Shown: positions 1 to 9,180 of the stretch, in pieces
Position numbering within the stretch: position 1 is the stretch's first letter
How the letters are laid out: every line of letters starts with the position of its first letter
Source: JAKFWF01 sp963732635
Lineage (GTDB): Bacteria > Pseudomonadota > Alphaproteobacteria > Rhizobiales > Hyphomicrobiaceae
NCBI GenBank assembly: GCA_963732635.1
Contig: CAVTAL010000001.1
Span: forward strand, 1 to 64,000
Length of the DNA stretch: 64,000 nt
Reading direction: 5' to 3'
The notes under the pieces: model-generated
The model's database searches: none
What the model was told of the DNA's origin: nothing
What the model saw: the letters and a program-made list of their open reading frames with translations, nothing else
Position numbers and translations under genes: made by a program

Positions 1-1823
<1,823 letters not shown>

Positions 1824-1955
1824 ATTGATCGTCCAGTGCACAAATGGCCAGATCCTCCGGGTAATGCCCGGTTGGGACTGGTCAAAGTGCTGCATTTGCG
1901 TGACACTGAGCTTCAAGATCCGGCCGAGCCCGGACAAGTCGAGGAGATGTTTGCC

Positions 1956-2435
1956 ATGGCGATGGAAAAGGTGCCGATGACGGCCGAAGGCCACGAAAAG
2001 GTCACGGCCGAGTTGCATCGCCTCAAATCCGAAGAGCGGCCGCGCATCATCGCTGCGATTTCGGAAGCGCGCGCCCACGGCGACCTGTCCGAAAACGCCG
2101 AGTATCATGCCGCCAAGGAACAGCAGGGCCTGAACGAGGCCCGCGTCGCCGATCTGGAGGACAAGCTGTCGCGCGCGGATGTGATCGATCCGAGCAAAAT
2201 GTCCGGCGACACCGTGAAGTTCGGCGCCACCGTCTCGCTGCACGACGAGGACACCGACGAGAAGGTCAAATACAAGATCGTCGGCGAATTGGAGGCCAAC
2301 GTCCGCGAGGGCAAGGTGTCGATCGCATCGCCCATCGCCCGCGCCTTGATCGGCAAGGCGAAAGGCGAGACCGCCGAGGTGACGACACCCAAGGGCTCCA
2401 AGTCCTACGAGATCATCAAGATCGAGTGGAAGTAG
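1956..2435 (+). CDS. greA: Transcription elongation factor GreA
   Basis: GreA rescues backtracked RNA polymerase by stimulating transcript cleavage through the secondary channel. The 159-residue product has the N-terminal coiled coil (EKVTAELHRLKSEERPRII), the acidic tip region (ARAHGDLSENAEYHAAKEQQ) carrying the D and E that act in cleavage, and the C-terminal FKBP-like domain (SPIARALIGKAKGETAEV). The ATG at 1956 is preferred because GAGGAG at 1941-1946 lies nine bases upstream and it gives the usual family length. The ATG codons at 1947 and 1962 are possible, and the in-frame ATG at 1836 would add an unrelated 40-residue leader. Confidence 0.96.
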   Translation: MAMEKVPMTAEGHEKVTAELHRLKSEERPRIIAAISEARAHGDLSENAEYHAAKEQQGLNEARVADLEDKLSRADVIDPSKMSGDTVKFGATVSLHDEDTDEKVKYKIVGELEANVREGKVSIASPIARALIGKAKGETAEVTTPKGSKSYEIIKIEWK

Positions 2436-2797
2436 CGCCGCAAGGCCAGTGCCGTAGGTGGGGTTAGCGCCGCCATTTCGGCGCGTAACCCAACATTCCC
2501 CGGGGATTTCCCAGTTGTTGGGTTTCCGGCGCAAAACGAACCCCGACAACGGGCAAATTGTTCACAAGCTCGAAGGCCGGGGGAGGCGCCGAAGAAAGGG
2601 TCAAAGACCTCAAAGCCGCCGTGTTCCCCGATCGCGAGATCAGGGTGATGGTGGTGAAGGATGGGGTGAGGGATGTGAGGGCGGTGTGATGGTATCCGGA
2701 AATTAAATTGTGTCCAGCTGGCGCAAGGAGCGCCTCGATGCGCCGACTGCGCAGTAAGGATGCGTTCTAGGTCCGACATTGAGGCAAAGAAGTCGTA
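2436..2797. other. Gene-free stretch between greA and the interrupted membrane gene
   Basis: 362 bp with no convincing coding sequence. It holds the hairpin at 2462-2490, a small stem GGCGC/GCGCC at 2720-2734, and G-rich, low-complexity DNA around 2640-2690. Any promoter of the interrupted gene should lie near its right end, but no clear -35/-10 pair was identified. Confidence 0.5.
2462..2490. terminator. Imperfect hairpin just after greA
   Basis: GGTTAGCGCCG pairs with CGGCGCGTAACC (one bulged base) around a short loop, 26 bp after the greA stop. There is no clear U-run after it, so it may be a weak terminator, a 3'-end-protecting hairpin or a dispersed repeat. Confidence 0.4.
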
Positions 2798-2815
2798 ATG
2801 CAATGGGTGGAGTTG

Positions 2816-2823
2816 ATAAAGGA
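2816..2823. repeat. Left target-site duplication of the IS (8 bp)
   Basis: ATAAAGGA directly abuts the left inverted repeat and is repeated exactly at 3863-3870. Eight base pairs is the expected duplication size for the IS1595 family. Confidence 0.95.
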
Positions 2824-3862
2824 GGCTCTGTTCGGACTCAATGTAGTCGCATGATCTCTTCGTGATTTGAAACGCGGGGAGTGGACAATGAAGACGAAGG
2901 ATTTCAATACTTTGCTGACGGCTCTCGGCGCATTGACGCCGGTACAGCGCAACGCGGTGACGGCGGCGCTCAAGGTCGGGCGTTCGGCCAATGACGTTGT
3001 CGCTGTGATCGAAGCCGAGTTCGCCAAGGCACCGGCGTGCGGACATTGCGGATCGGAAGCCTTCGGCAAGTGGGGTGCTGCGACGGCGCTGAAGCGCTAC
3101 AAGTGCAAGGACTGCGGCCGCACCTTCAACGCTCTGACTGGCACGCCGATGGCGCACTTGCGCAAGCGAGAGAAGTGGCTGGAATATGCCCGCGCGCTCG
3201 TCGACGGGGTGAGCCTCAGGAAGGCGGCATTGTGTGTCGGCGTGCATCTGGAGACCTCGTTCCGCTGGCGCCACCGTTTCCTCGCCGCCTCGAAGAATGC
3301 CAAAGCCACGGCCGTCACCGGCATTGTTGAGGCCGACGAGACCTTCATCCTGAAATCGGCGAAGGGATCGAAGCGGCTTGTCGGTCGCGCTCCCAGGAAA
3401 CGTGGCGGCACCGCCAAGAAGAGGGGACTATCGACCGATGAGCACGACTGTATTCTCATCGTCCGCGACCGCAGCGGCGCGACCACGGATCATGTTATGC
3501 ACGATCTCAAGGCTCGCTCGTTCGCGGCCCACCTGCTGCCGATCGTTGCCAAGGACGCCGTGCTCGTGAGTGATGGGCGCGATGCCTACGGTGCCTTCGC
3601 GCACGCCGAGGGGATCCTGCACATCCCGATCATCGCCAGTCGCGGCGAGCACGTCTATGAAGGGTTCCACATCCAGAACGTCAACGGCTACACCAGCCGC
3701 CTCAAAGGTTGGATGGCCCGCTTCAATGGCGTCGCCTCACGGTATCTGCCAAGCTACCTTGGATGGCGCCGCGCCATCGATCGCCTCGGTGCTGAACTCA
3801 CCCCCGAACGATACATTCAGGCCGCTGTTCGATGCCCTTCAACATGAAGGCCGAACAGAGCC
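2824..3862 (+). mobile_element. Complete IS1595-family insertion sequence, 1,039 bp
   Basis: The element has terminal inverted repeats of 21 bp at 2824-2844 and 3842-3862. They match at 18 of 21 positions, and the first 12 (GGCTCTGTTCGG) are identical. One intact transposase gene fills the interior and its stop codon lies inside the right repeat. Exact 8-bp duplications flank it. No internal decay is visible, so the insertion is probably recent and may be mobile. Confidence 0.95.
2888..3847 (+). CDS. IS1595-family (ISXO2-like) transposase
   Basis: A 319-residue transposase with an N-terminal zinc ribbon (CGHCG near residue 50 and CKDCG about 20 residues later), a helix-turn-helix-like stretch (SLRKAALCVGVHLETSFRWRH), and an ISXO2-type DDE-related domain: the first acidic residue in GIVEADETFI, the second in VLVSDGRDAYG, then HIQNVNGYTSRLKGWM in the region where this family carries N or H in place of E. 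GGGGAG lies seven bases before the ATG at 2888; an upstream TTG at 2867 is less likely. It should cut and join the ends of the surrounding element. The frame is intact. Confidence 0.93.
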   Translation: MKTKDFNTLLTALGALTPVQRNAVTAALKVGRSANDVVAVIEAEFAKAPACGHCGSEAFGKWGAATALKRYKCKDCGRTFNALTGTPMAHLRKREKWLEYARALVDGVSLRKAALCVGVHLETSFRWRHRFLAASKNAKATAVTGIVEADETFILKSAKGSKRLVGRAPRKRGGTAKKRGLSTDEHDCILIVRDRSGATTDHVMHDLKARSFAAHLLPIVAKDAVLVSDGRDAYGAFAHAEGILHIPIIASRGEHVYEGFHIQNVNGYTSRLKGWMARFNGVASRYLPSYLGWRRAIDRLGAELTPERYIQAAVRCPST

Positions 3863-3870
3863 ATAAAGGA
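3863..3870. repeat. Right target-site duplication of the IS (8 bp)
   Basis: ATAAAGGA, identical to 2816-2823, immediately after the right inverted repeat. The interrupted reading frame resumes through it. Confidence 0.95.
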
Positions 3871-4252
3871 TGCTATTGCCAATCGAAATTGGTTTGTCGA
3901 TTCTCTATCCGTTGCGGCTGCAGCATACTTTCTTATTGCGCTTCTCGGAAAAGCAAAAAACTCACAATGGCTCTACATTGCTTTTTTTGCGCCGCCCGCG
4001 CTTATGCAGCTACTCATATGGGTCATAATGCTTGTGAAATCGCCGCTACCAGACTCAATAGCGCAAATATTTTTATCGTGCCTACTCACCCCATCCTTTA
4101 TAATTATTCCAATCATTTTGATACGGCAGATTTTTGATGTTAGATTTGAACGCTTTTGCAATTTGACGCCCCGCAGCGTCTCTTGGCTCGCCGTTTTGTG
4201 GGCACTATATTATTGGACTTATTTGGTCGCTAGGTCCTAAAGCTTGAGCTTT

Positions 4253-4325
4253 ACGGGGACAGTTACCGATCTCGACAATCTCATTGTAACTGCGGAGTTT
4301 TCGCCAGAACGGTAACTGTCCCCGT
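4253..4325. repeat. 73-bp palindromic-end repeat, copy A
   Basis: It begins ACGGGGACAGTTACCG and ends CGGTAACTGTCCCCGT, a perfect 16-bp inverted pair. It matches copy B (4659-4731) at 68 of 73 positions and has the same length. The ends resemble repetitive-extragenic-palindrome units mobilised by IS200-like (RAYT) transposases, but no such gene is in the window. Confidence 0.88.
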
Positions 4326-4372
4326 CCAACGTCCGGCCAACCAGCTAAATCGGCGCCGCCAACCTCCCCACA

Positions 4373-4548
4373 GCCGTCATCCCGGCGCAGGCCGGGACGA
4401 TCGACAAGCCGCTGCACGTGTCATGTGAGCGGAGAAATGCCGCCGGTTCAACGCCTTCATTCCAACCGCAAGCACTACGCAATTGATGTTTGTCGTGTGT
4501 CCCGGCCTTCGCGCCCCGCGCGCATTCGCACGACGCCGGGATGACGGC
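4373..4548. repeat. 176-bp element bounded by 15-bp inverted repeats
   Basis: GCCGTCATCCCGGCG at 4373-4387 is the exact reverse complement of 4534-4548. A second inner pair (GGCCGGGAC near 4390; GTCCCGGCC at 4499) follows. Sequences of the GTCATCCCGGC type are common dispersed intergenic repeats in this bacterial order. Confidence 0.75.
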
Positions 4549-4616
4549 ACGGGGTGCGGTGCCGGCGGTGCCAATGAGATTCGATAGCAGTTGCCGACCC
4601 GATCGCTGATTTCGCT

Positions 4617-4650
4617 TCTTGCGGGGATAGTTCGATTTTGACTATTCCAC
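4617..4650. repeat. Degenerate partial copy of the 73-bp repeat
   Basis: GCGGGGATAGTTCGATTTTGAC resembles the first 25 bases of copy B, which starts nine bases downstream, but it lacks the rest. It looks like a decayed or truncated relative. Confidence 0.55.
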
Positions 4651-4658
4651 TGCTTCTT

Positions 4659-4731
4659 ACGGGGACAGTTACCGATTTTGACCATCTCATTGTAACTGCG
4701 GAGTTTTCGTCAGATCGGTAACTGTCCCCGT
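4659..4731. repeat. 73-bp palindromic-end repeat, copy B
   Basis: Same length and orientation as copy A (4253-4325), with five substitutions and no gaps. Both have the 16-bp inverted ends and the core TCTCATTGTAACTGCGGAG. The 406-bp spacing and the absence of indels suggest a fairly recent common origin. Confidence 0.88.
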
Positions 4732-4754
4732 CCAACCGTGATCGCTCTCCCGTT

Positions 4755-4925
4755 CCGGTTTCCCGGAATTTGACCGGCGCTTTTCAGCGCTGGTCAAATA
4801 TCCGGGATCTTCACCTGCCGTCGCTATGCTCCTGCATGACGCCAGTTTGGCGCACAAATCCGAGCGGGGAAGATCCCGGATATGCGACGCCCGCGTGCCG
4901 CGGTCGCCGCATTCCGGGAAACCGG
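4755..4925. repeat. 171-bp nested inverted repeat
   Basis: The outer 15-bp arms (CCGGTTTCCCGGAAT at 4755-4769; reverse complement at 4911-4925) and inner 15-bp arms (4798-4812 and 4869-4883) are both perfect, so the whole unit can fold on itself. There is no coding potential. It could be a miniature transposable element or a structured dispersed repeat. Confidence 0.75.
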
Positions 4926-5268
4926 AGGAGGGTATGTGGCGGCGCCGTAATTCATGCTGTGAGCAACAGCCTATGGCGCGTCAATCTGGGTGAGAGTCTC
5001 ACCTTGATTGTCGCGTGGCAAACAGCCCCCCCACCGAGTTATCCACGCCTCCCGCACCCATGCGATACTGCTCATGTTCCGCTTCACTAAAGGGCGCGCT
5101 TCGAAGGCGTTCAAAAGTGCGGAGGCGGAATGGACGGTCCGGAGGGTGTTGCGGTCACGCGCCGCGCCCTGCCGGAGGGTTCCGTGCACCCCACAAGTGT
5201 GCGAGTAAAGGGGAAGCCCACACCAGCTCGCTGAAGCACGGGGGGACCCTAAAATCCGTTCGAGCAAT

Positions 5269-5331
5269 GGGGTGGCCCTGGGCCACTTGAATTGAATATC
5301 GCGGAAGACCGCCGTGGACCACGGCCACCCC
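5269..5331. repeat. Long hairpin with 18-bp arms
   Basis: GGGGTGGCCCTGGGCCAC at 5269-5286 pairs with 5314-5331 at 16 of 18 positions across a 27-base loop. It lies 135 bp beyond the 3' end of the Lrp-type gene. No U-tract was seen; it may be a dispersed repeat rather than a terminator. Confidence 0.55.
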
Positions 5332-5465
5332 GCTCTCCCTCGGATGAGGGAAAAAAGCTCACCTCCGCAAAACGGCAAATAGGAGCGAACAACTTGTATA
5401 TACTTGTTTTGTCGAATCAGCCATCACGCCGCAGCCAGTCGGGGTCGCAAGTGTACTGCCGATCT

Positions 5466-5945
5466 CTAGCCCCTCGGTATCGCGATCGGCACGCCAGGCT
5501 CGGACTTGGCGCGGCGGATGGCGAGCGAGGTTTTGACGCTCGCGACATTGGGGGCGGCGGTCAATTCCTTGATCACGAAATCCTGGAAACTGCCGAGATC
5601 GGGCGCGACGCAGCGCAGGATGTAGTCCGTCTCGCCCGACATCATGTAGCACTCGCGCACCAGCGGCCAGCCGAGCACTCGGTTCTCGAACGCCCTGAGA
5701 TCAGGCTCGGACTGAGCGTGCAGCCGCACCATGGCAAAGGCGGTGACGTCAAAGCCCAGCATTTTCTGATCCATCAGCGCCGTGTAGCCGCGGATATAGC
5801 CGGCATCTTCCAGCGCTCGCACGCGCCTGAGACAAGGCGGCGCCGACAGACCGACACGTTGGCTCAACGCGATGTTGGTGATTCGGCCGTCGGCCTGCAG
5901 TTCTTTCATGATTCGCCAATCAAGGGGGTCCAGGCGCACGCGCAT
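5466..5945 (-). CDS. Lrp/AsnC-family transcriptional regulator
   Basis: A 159-residue regulator with the family architecture: an N-terminal helix-turn-helix (LDPLDWRIMKELQADGRITN...LSQRVGLSAPPCLRRVRALE) and a C-terminal RAM/ligand-binding domain (DVTAFAMVRLH; VRECYMMSGETDYILRCVAPD). Family members bind DNA as octamers and sense amino acids. The ATG at 5945 gives standard length; a start 15 codons upstream adds unlikely residues. It diverges from the ELM1-family gene at 6092, so the 146-bp gap probably holds both promoters. The target is unknown, but autoregulation and control of the divergent gene are plausible. Confidence 0.9.
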   Translation of the reverse strand: MRVRLDPLDWRIMKELQADGRITNIALSQRVGLSAPPCLRRVRALEDAGYIRGYTALMDQKMLGFDVTAFAMVRLHAQSEPDLRAFENRVLGWPLVRECYMMSGETDYILRCVAPDLGSFQDFVIKELTAAPNVASVKTSLAIRRAKSEPGVPIAIPRG

Positions 5946-6091
5946 CGGCTGATCCGTAAGTTGGGCTGGGTTGAATTCGCATCCGCGCAATTATCGGAAA
6001 GAATGGCGCCTGCCAACCTACCAAATGTTTCCCACACCTGCGGCGGCTGGCACCATCGACAGGCTCGGCGGCACGGGGCAAAAGAGCACCC

Positions 6092-7123
6092 ATGCCAAAC
6101 AACTCAAGCCTTCACGAGCGCACCCGCCGACCGTTGTCCGGGCTTAACGCCTGGATCATCACGGACGGCAAGATGGGCATGGACGTGCAGGCCCGCGGTC
6201 TTGCCCAATCGCTCGACCTTGATTTCCAGATGAAACAGGTCGCGCCATCCGGCATCTGGAAGTGGACTGCGCCGTGGGGGCCGCCCGATCCCAAGGCGCG
6301 GCTCGGCAAACCCGACAGCGCCTTGTTCGCGCCGCCGTGGCCCTCGGTGTGCATTGCGACCGGCCGGGCCAGCATCCCCTACGTGCGGGCGTTACGGCGC
6401 AAAGCCGGCCCGGCAATGTATTCGATCGTGCTGCAGGATCCCAAGACCGGCCCCAATACCGCCGATCTGATCTGGGTTCCGGCGCATGATCGCCGCCGTG
6501 GCGCCAATGTCATCACCACGCTCACCGCGCCGCATGGCTATTCGCCGGCCAAGCTCGCCACCATGCGGCAGCACTGCCCGCCGGAGATCGCGGCCCTGCC
6601 GGGTCCGCGCATCGCGGTCATTCTCGGCGGCAAGAACGGCATCTATCGCTTCACCGAAGCCGACGATGACCGTTTCCAGGCAGCTTTGGCCGCCCTGGGT
6701 GCCAGCGGAGCAAGTTTCATGATCACGCCATCGCGCCGCAGCCATCAACGGCTGATCCGGGCCGCCGACCTCGCCACTGCGAACCGGCCACGAATCCTGT
6801 GGGATGGAACGGGGCGCAATCCATATCCGGACTTCCTGGCCCATGCCGACATGCTGGTAGTCACGGCCGACAGCGTCAACATGACTGGCGAGGCCTGCGC
6901 CACCGGTAAACCCGTTTATGTGTTCGTGCCGACCGGCGGCAGCGCCAAATTCAGCCGCTTTCACGATGCATTGCGGGAGGCTGGGGCAACGCGTCCCTTG
7001 CAAGGCGAGATCAACTCGTCGGAATGTTGGGACTACACGCCGCTGGATTCTGCCAGCGAGATTGCCGCTGAGGTCGAACGGCGATGGCTGAATAGACGCC
7101 GAAATCTCGGTGGCCACGCCTGA
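6092..7123 (+). CDS. Mitochondrial fission ELM1-family protein
   Basis: 343 residues matching the bacterial ELM1 family (Mito_fiss_Elm1 type), typically 320-350 residues in alphaproteobacteria. Recognisable stretches are WIITDGKMGMDVQARGLA at the N-terminus, SVCIATGRASIPYVRALRRK, IVLQDPKTGPNTADLIWVPAHD, IAVILGGKNGIYRFTEAD and VTADSVNMTGEACATGKPVYVF. The fold resembles glycosyltransferase-B proteins and bacterial members may act in envelope glycan or lipid metabolism, but no biochemical role is established to my knowledge. There is no signal peptide. The oxygenase gene at 7159 starts 35 bp after its stop, so the two may share a transcript. Confidence 0.85.
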   Translation: MPNNSSLHERTRRPLSGLNAWIITDGKMGMDVQARGLAQSLDLDFQMKQVAPSGIWKWTAPWGPPDPKARLGKPDSALFAPPWPSVCIATGRASIPYVRALRRKAGPAMYSIVLQDPKTGPNTADLIWVPAHDRRRGANVITTLTAPHGYSPAKLATMRQHCPPEIAALPGPRIAVILGGKNGIYRFTEADDDRFQAALAALGASGASFMITPSRRSHQRLIRAADLATANRPRILWDGTGRNPYPDFLAHADMLVVTADSVNMTGEACATGKPVYVFVPTGGSAKFSRFHDALREAGATRPLQGEINSSECWDYTPLDSASEIAAEVERRWLNRRRNLGGHA

Positions 7124-7158
7124 AGAACAAGGTATTTCAACGTTTTTGCGAGGTCGCC

Positions 7159-7779
7159 ATGGGGCATCTGGAACTCGATAAGCTGAAGCGTGCGCGGGTC
7201 GAAACCCAGCCCTACAATTATACCATCGTGCCGGGCTTCCTGAGCCCAGCGTCGGTGGCGAAGATCAATGCCACCTACCCGAAGATCGAAAAAGGCGGCT
7301 CGTACCCGATCGAAAGCCTCGAAGCCGGCATGGCGATCAAGGAAGTGATCGACGAACTCGATTCGCCCGAGTTCGAGGCCTTGATCGCGGAAAAGTTCGG
7401 CGTCGAACTCACCGGCCGCCCGAAAATGTACTCGCTGCGCGGCTACACGCGCGCCAAGGACGGACAAATCCATACTGATTCGAAGGACAAGATCATCACC
7501 GTCCTGCTCTACCTCAACGAGAACTGGCAGCATGCCGGCGGCAAGTTGCGGGTGCTCAAGAACGGTCACAACGTCGAGGACTATGTTGCCGAGGTGCCGC
7601 CGGACAACGGCACGTTGCTGGTGTTCAAGCGCTCGGACAATTCGTGGCACGGACACCATCCCTTCGATGGCCCACGCCGGTCGCTGCAGATGAACTGGAT
7701 GACGTCGGAGAGTTCACGCGGCTTCCACGCCATCCGCCACAAGCTGTCGGCGGCCGTGAAGAAACTGACGGCGGCTTAG
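7159..7779 (+). CDS. 2-oxoglutarate/Fe(II)-dependent oxygenase
   Basis: A 206-residue protein with the non-haem iron facial triad. The HxD motif is H105 and D107 (QIHTDSKDKI). The distal histidine is probably H164 in NSWHGHHPFDGPRR, and the following arginines are candidates for binding 2-oxoglutarate. The strands between (ITVLLYLNENW, GTLLVFKRSDNSWH) are typical of 2OG-FeII_Oxy_3 proteins. Such enzymes hydroxylate proteins or small molecules; the substrate here is unknown. The gene closely follows the ELM1-family gene and ends before a strong terminator. Confidence 0.88.
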   Translation: MGHLELDKLKRARVETQPYNYTIVPGFLSPASVAKINATYPKIEKGGSYPIESLEAGMAIKEVIDELDSPEFEALIAEKFGVELTGRPKMYSLRGYTRAKDGQIHTDSKDKIITVLLYLNENWQHAGGKLRVLKNGHNVEDYVAEVPPDNGTLLVFKRSDNSWHGHHPFDGPRRSLQMNWMTSESSRGFHAIRHKLSAAVKKLTAA

Positions 7780-7814
7780 ATTGCCCCAGCCAGTCGGAGC
7801 CATGCCGCACATGC

Positions 7815-7857
7815 AAAAAACCCCGCACCGGCTGATCGGTACGGGGTTCATTTTTTG
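7815..7857. terminator. Bidirectional intrinsic terminator
   Basis: AAAAAACCCCG...CGGGGTTCATTTTTT: a GC-rich stem (CCCCGTACCGAT-type pairing) flanked by an A-run and a T-run. It lies between the converging oxygenase gene and the small gene at 7881 and can serve both. Confidence 0.85.
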
Positions 7858-7880
7858 GAGCGGATAAGGCGAAGTCCAGT

Positions 7881-8111
7881 TCAGTACTTGCCGGCCTGCT
7901 GGCCGAAGGTGCGGCTCAGGTCGCGCTCGATGCTGTCGGTCAGCACGCCGCCGTGCATCGAGATGTAACGCTCGATCTCACGCTCGGCCGAGCGCTGACG
8001 GGCATCGATGAGGGCGGTCAAGAAGCGCTTGAAAAAGCTGGGACGCGACGCGGCGACAGCAACTTCAGTACGCTCGGTAGATGCCAGATCGGCATTGAAA
8101 GTGGTGGCCAT
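7881..8111 (-). CDS. Small conserved alphaproteobacterial protein, function unknown
   Basis: A 76-residue, soluble, charged protein. After a variable N-terminus comes a basic, helix-prone section (FFKRFLTALIDARQRSAERE) and a C-terminal part (IERYISMHGGVLTDSIERDL) of a kind often seen in short Hyphomicrobiales proteins of unknown role. AAGGAG lies eight bases before the ATG, and the gene has its own terminator, so it is very probably real. It reads in the same direction as ctrA, but the ctrA terminator separates them. Confidence 0.72.
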   Translation of the reverse strand: MATTFNADLASTERTEVAVAASRPSFFKRFLTALIDARQRSAEREIERYISMHGGVLTDSIERDLSRTFGQQAGKY

Positions 8112-8481
8112 TGTAGTTTCTCCTTGCTCAGGATCGATCTCAACTCATTAGCCGGCGGCGCCTCGAACGGGCGACTTTGCGGCTGTTGAGAGAATGGTCC
8201 TTGCTGCACATGCGAACAAGGCTTTCGTTTGCGGTGCAGCAATGCTTTCGACGCATGGAGCAACATGAAATTGCTATGAATTTTGTCACATTGCGCGAGT
8301 CTTCCACAGTCCGGCAAGACTTGAAATTGTCATACTTCAAAACTGCTGGATCGCAGCATTATAGTGCACCGCAACATAACAATTGAAGATCGCCGTCCAA
8401 TGCCTTCCAGAACAAAAAGAAACGGGAACCAAAAGGTCCCCGTCCAAAGTCGTCGAGAGCGAATTGCGTCAGATCGATGGC
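8112..8481. other. Intergenic stretch between the small gene and ctrA
   Basis: 370 bp. It carries the ctrA terminator at its right end and, presumably, the promoter of the small gene at 7881-8111 on the minus strand. The middle (about 8260-8400) is AT-rich for this genome. One GAGTC methylation-type site lies near 8300. No open frame here has convincing features. Confidence 0.5.
8411..8443 (-). terminator. Intrinsic terminator of ctrA
   Basis: Read on the minus strand: ACGGGGACC, a TTTT loop, GGTTCCCGT, then TTCTTTTTGTT. The stem is strong with one mismatch and is followed by a U-rich tract, 39 bases after the ctrA stop. Confidence 0.82.
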
Positions 8482-9180
8482 TCAAGCAGCCACTGTGCCT
8501 TCCTGGCCAGGGTCGCGCAGCACATAGCCACGTCCCCAAACGGTTTCGATGTAATGCTTGCCGCCGGTCGCCGTCTGCAGCTTCTTGCGCAACTTGCAGA
8601 TGAACACGTCGATGATCTTGAGTTCGGGCTCGTCCATGCCACCGTAAAGGTGATTTAGGAACATTTCCTTGGTCAGCGTGGTGCCCTTGCGCAGCGAGAG
8701 CAACTCCAGCATCTGGTATTCCTTGCCGGTCAAATGGACGCGGGCGCCATTCACTTCGACCGTCTTGGTATCGAGATTGACGCGCAGCTCGCCGGTATCG
8801 ATCACCGATTGGGCATGGCCCTTGGAGCGGCGAACAATGGCCTGGATGCGGGCAACCAGTTCGTCCTTGTGGAACGGCTTGGTCATGTAGTCATCGGCGC
8901 CGAAGCCGAGGCCCTTCACCTTGTCGTCGATCTGGGCATAGCCAGAAAGGATCAGGATGGGCGTCGAGACCTTGGACACACGAAGCGTCTTCAGCACATC
9001 GTAGCCGCTCATGTCCGGCAGGCCGAGATCAAGTAGAATGATATCGTAATCGTAGAGTTTGCCGAGATCGACACCCTCTTCGCCTAGATCCGTTGTATAA
9101 ACGTTGAAGCCTTCGGACTGGAGCATCAATTCGATGCTCTGCGCCGTCGCGCTGTCGTCTTCGATCAGAAGGACTCTCAT
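8482..9180 (-). CDS. ctrA: Cell-cycle response regulator CtrA
   Basis: 232 residues in OmpR/PhoB form: a receiver domain starting MRVLLIEDDSATAQSIELML with phosphoacceptor D51 (IILLDLGLPDMSGYD) and conserved K in DDYMTKPFHKDEL, then a winged helix (LTGKEYQMLELLSLRKGTTLT; ELKIIDVFICKLRKKL; VWGRGYVL). The near-invariant signature matches the alphaproteobacterial master regulator of replication, division and motility genes, which is fed by the CckA-ChpT phosphorelay. The ATG at 9180 is the conserved start. In Caulobacter the C-terminus ends in hydrophobic residues used for ClpXP proteolysis; here it ends GTVAA, compatible with that. Confidence 0.97.
   Translation of the reverse strand: MRVLLIEDDSATAQSIELMLQSEGFNVYTTDLGEEGVDLGKLYDYDIILLDLGLPDMSGYDVLKTLRVSKVSTPILILSGYAQIDDKVKGLGFGADDYMTKPFHKDELVARIQAIVRRSKGHAQSVIDTGELRVNLDTKTVEVNGARVHLTGKEYQMLELLSLRKGTTLTKEMFLNHLYGGMDEPELKIIDVFICKLRKKLQTATGGKHYIETVWGRGYVLRDPGQEGTVAA

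Larger units (their letters stand above)
2798..4240 (+). pseudogene. Small membrane protein gene split by IS1595-family insertion
   Basis: The 5' fragment is 2798-2823 (ATG, reading MQWVELIK) and the 3' fragment is 3871-4240. Deleting the element and one copy of the target duplication joins them in frame: 26 + 370 = 396 nt, or 131 codons plus TAA. The restored protein is strongly hydrophobic, with three or four likely membrane segments (SLSVAAAAYFLIALLG; WLYIAFFAPPALMQLLIWVI; FLSCLLTPSFIIIPIILI; SWLAVLWALYYWTYLV). No family was recognised. The DNA is far richer in A/T than its neighbours, which suggests recent acquisition. As it stands only a fragment from an internal ATG near 4013 could be made, so the gene is presumably inactive. 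The join rests on direct reading; the function is unknown. Confidence 0.82.
4241..5465. other. 1.2-kb gene-free, repeat-rich stretch
   Basis: No open frame here has credible protein features. It contains the two 73-bp repeats, a partial third copy, three further inverted-repeat structures listed separately, and GC-rich DNA around 5100-5260 that resembles decayed dispersed repeat rather than a gene. Such clusters usually mark an insertion hot spot. Confidence 0.6.

Noticed and set aside
2405..3274. Minus-strand open frame of 289 codons over the IS left end
   Set aside because: It crosses the IS boundary, runs antisense to the transposase and has low-complexity composition.
2824..3862. The IS as part of a larger composite transposon
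   Set aside because: No second copy of the element occurs in the window and the target duplication abuts this single copy.
5101..5260. Possible structured RNA (tmRNA, SRP RNA or riboswitch)
   Set aside because: I looked for the conserved cores of these RNAs and found none; the segment resembles decayed repeat sequence.
4770..5378. Short frames on both strands in the repeat patch
   Set aside because: They span palindromic arms, lack ribosome sites and show no protein-like pattern.
5292..6233. Plus-strand 313-codon frame across the Lrp-type gene
   Set aside because: It is antisense to the Lrp/AsnC gene, which has clear family motifs, and starts in repeat-rich DNA.
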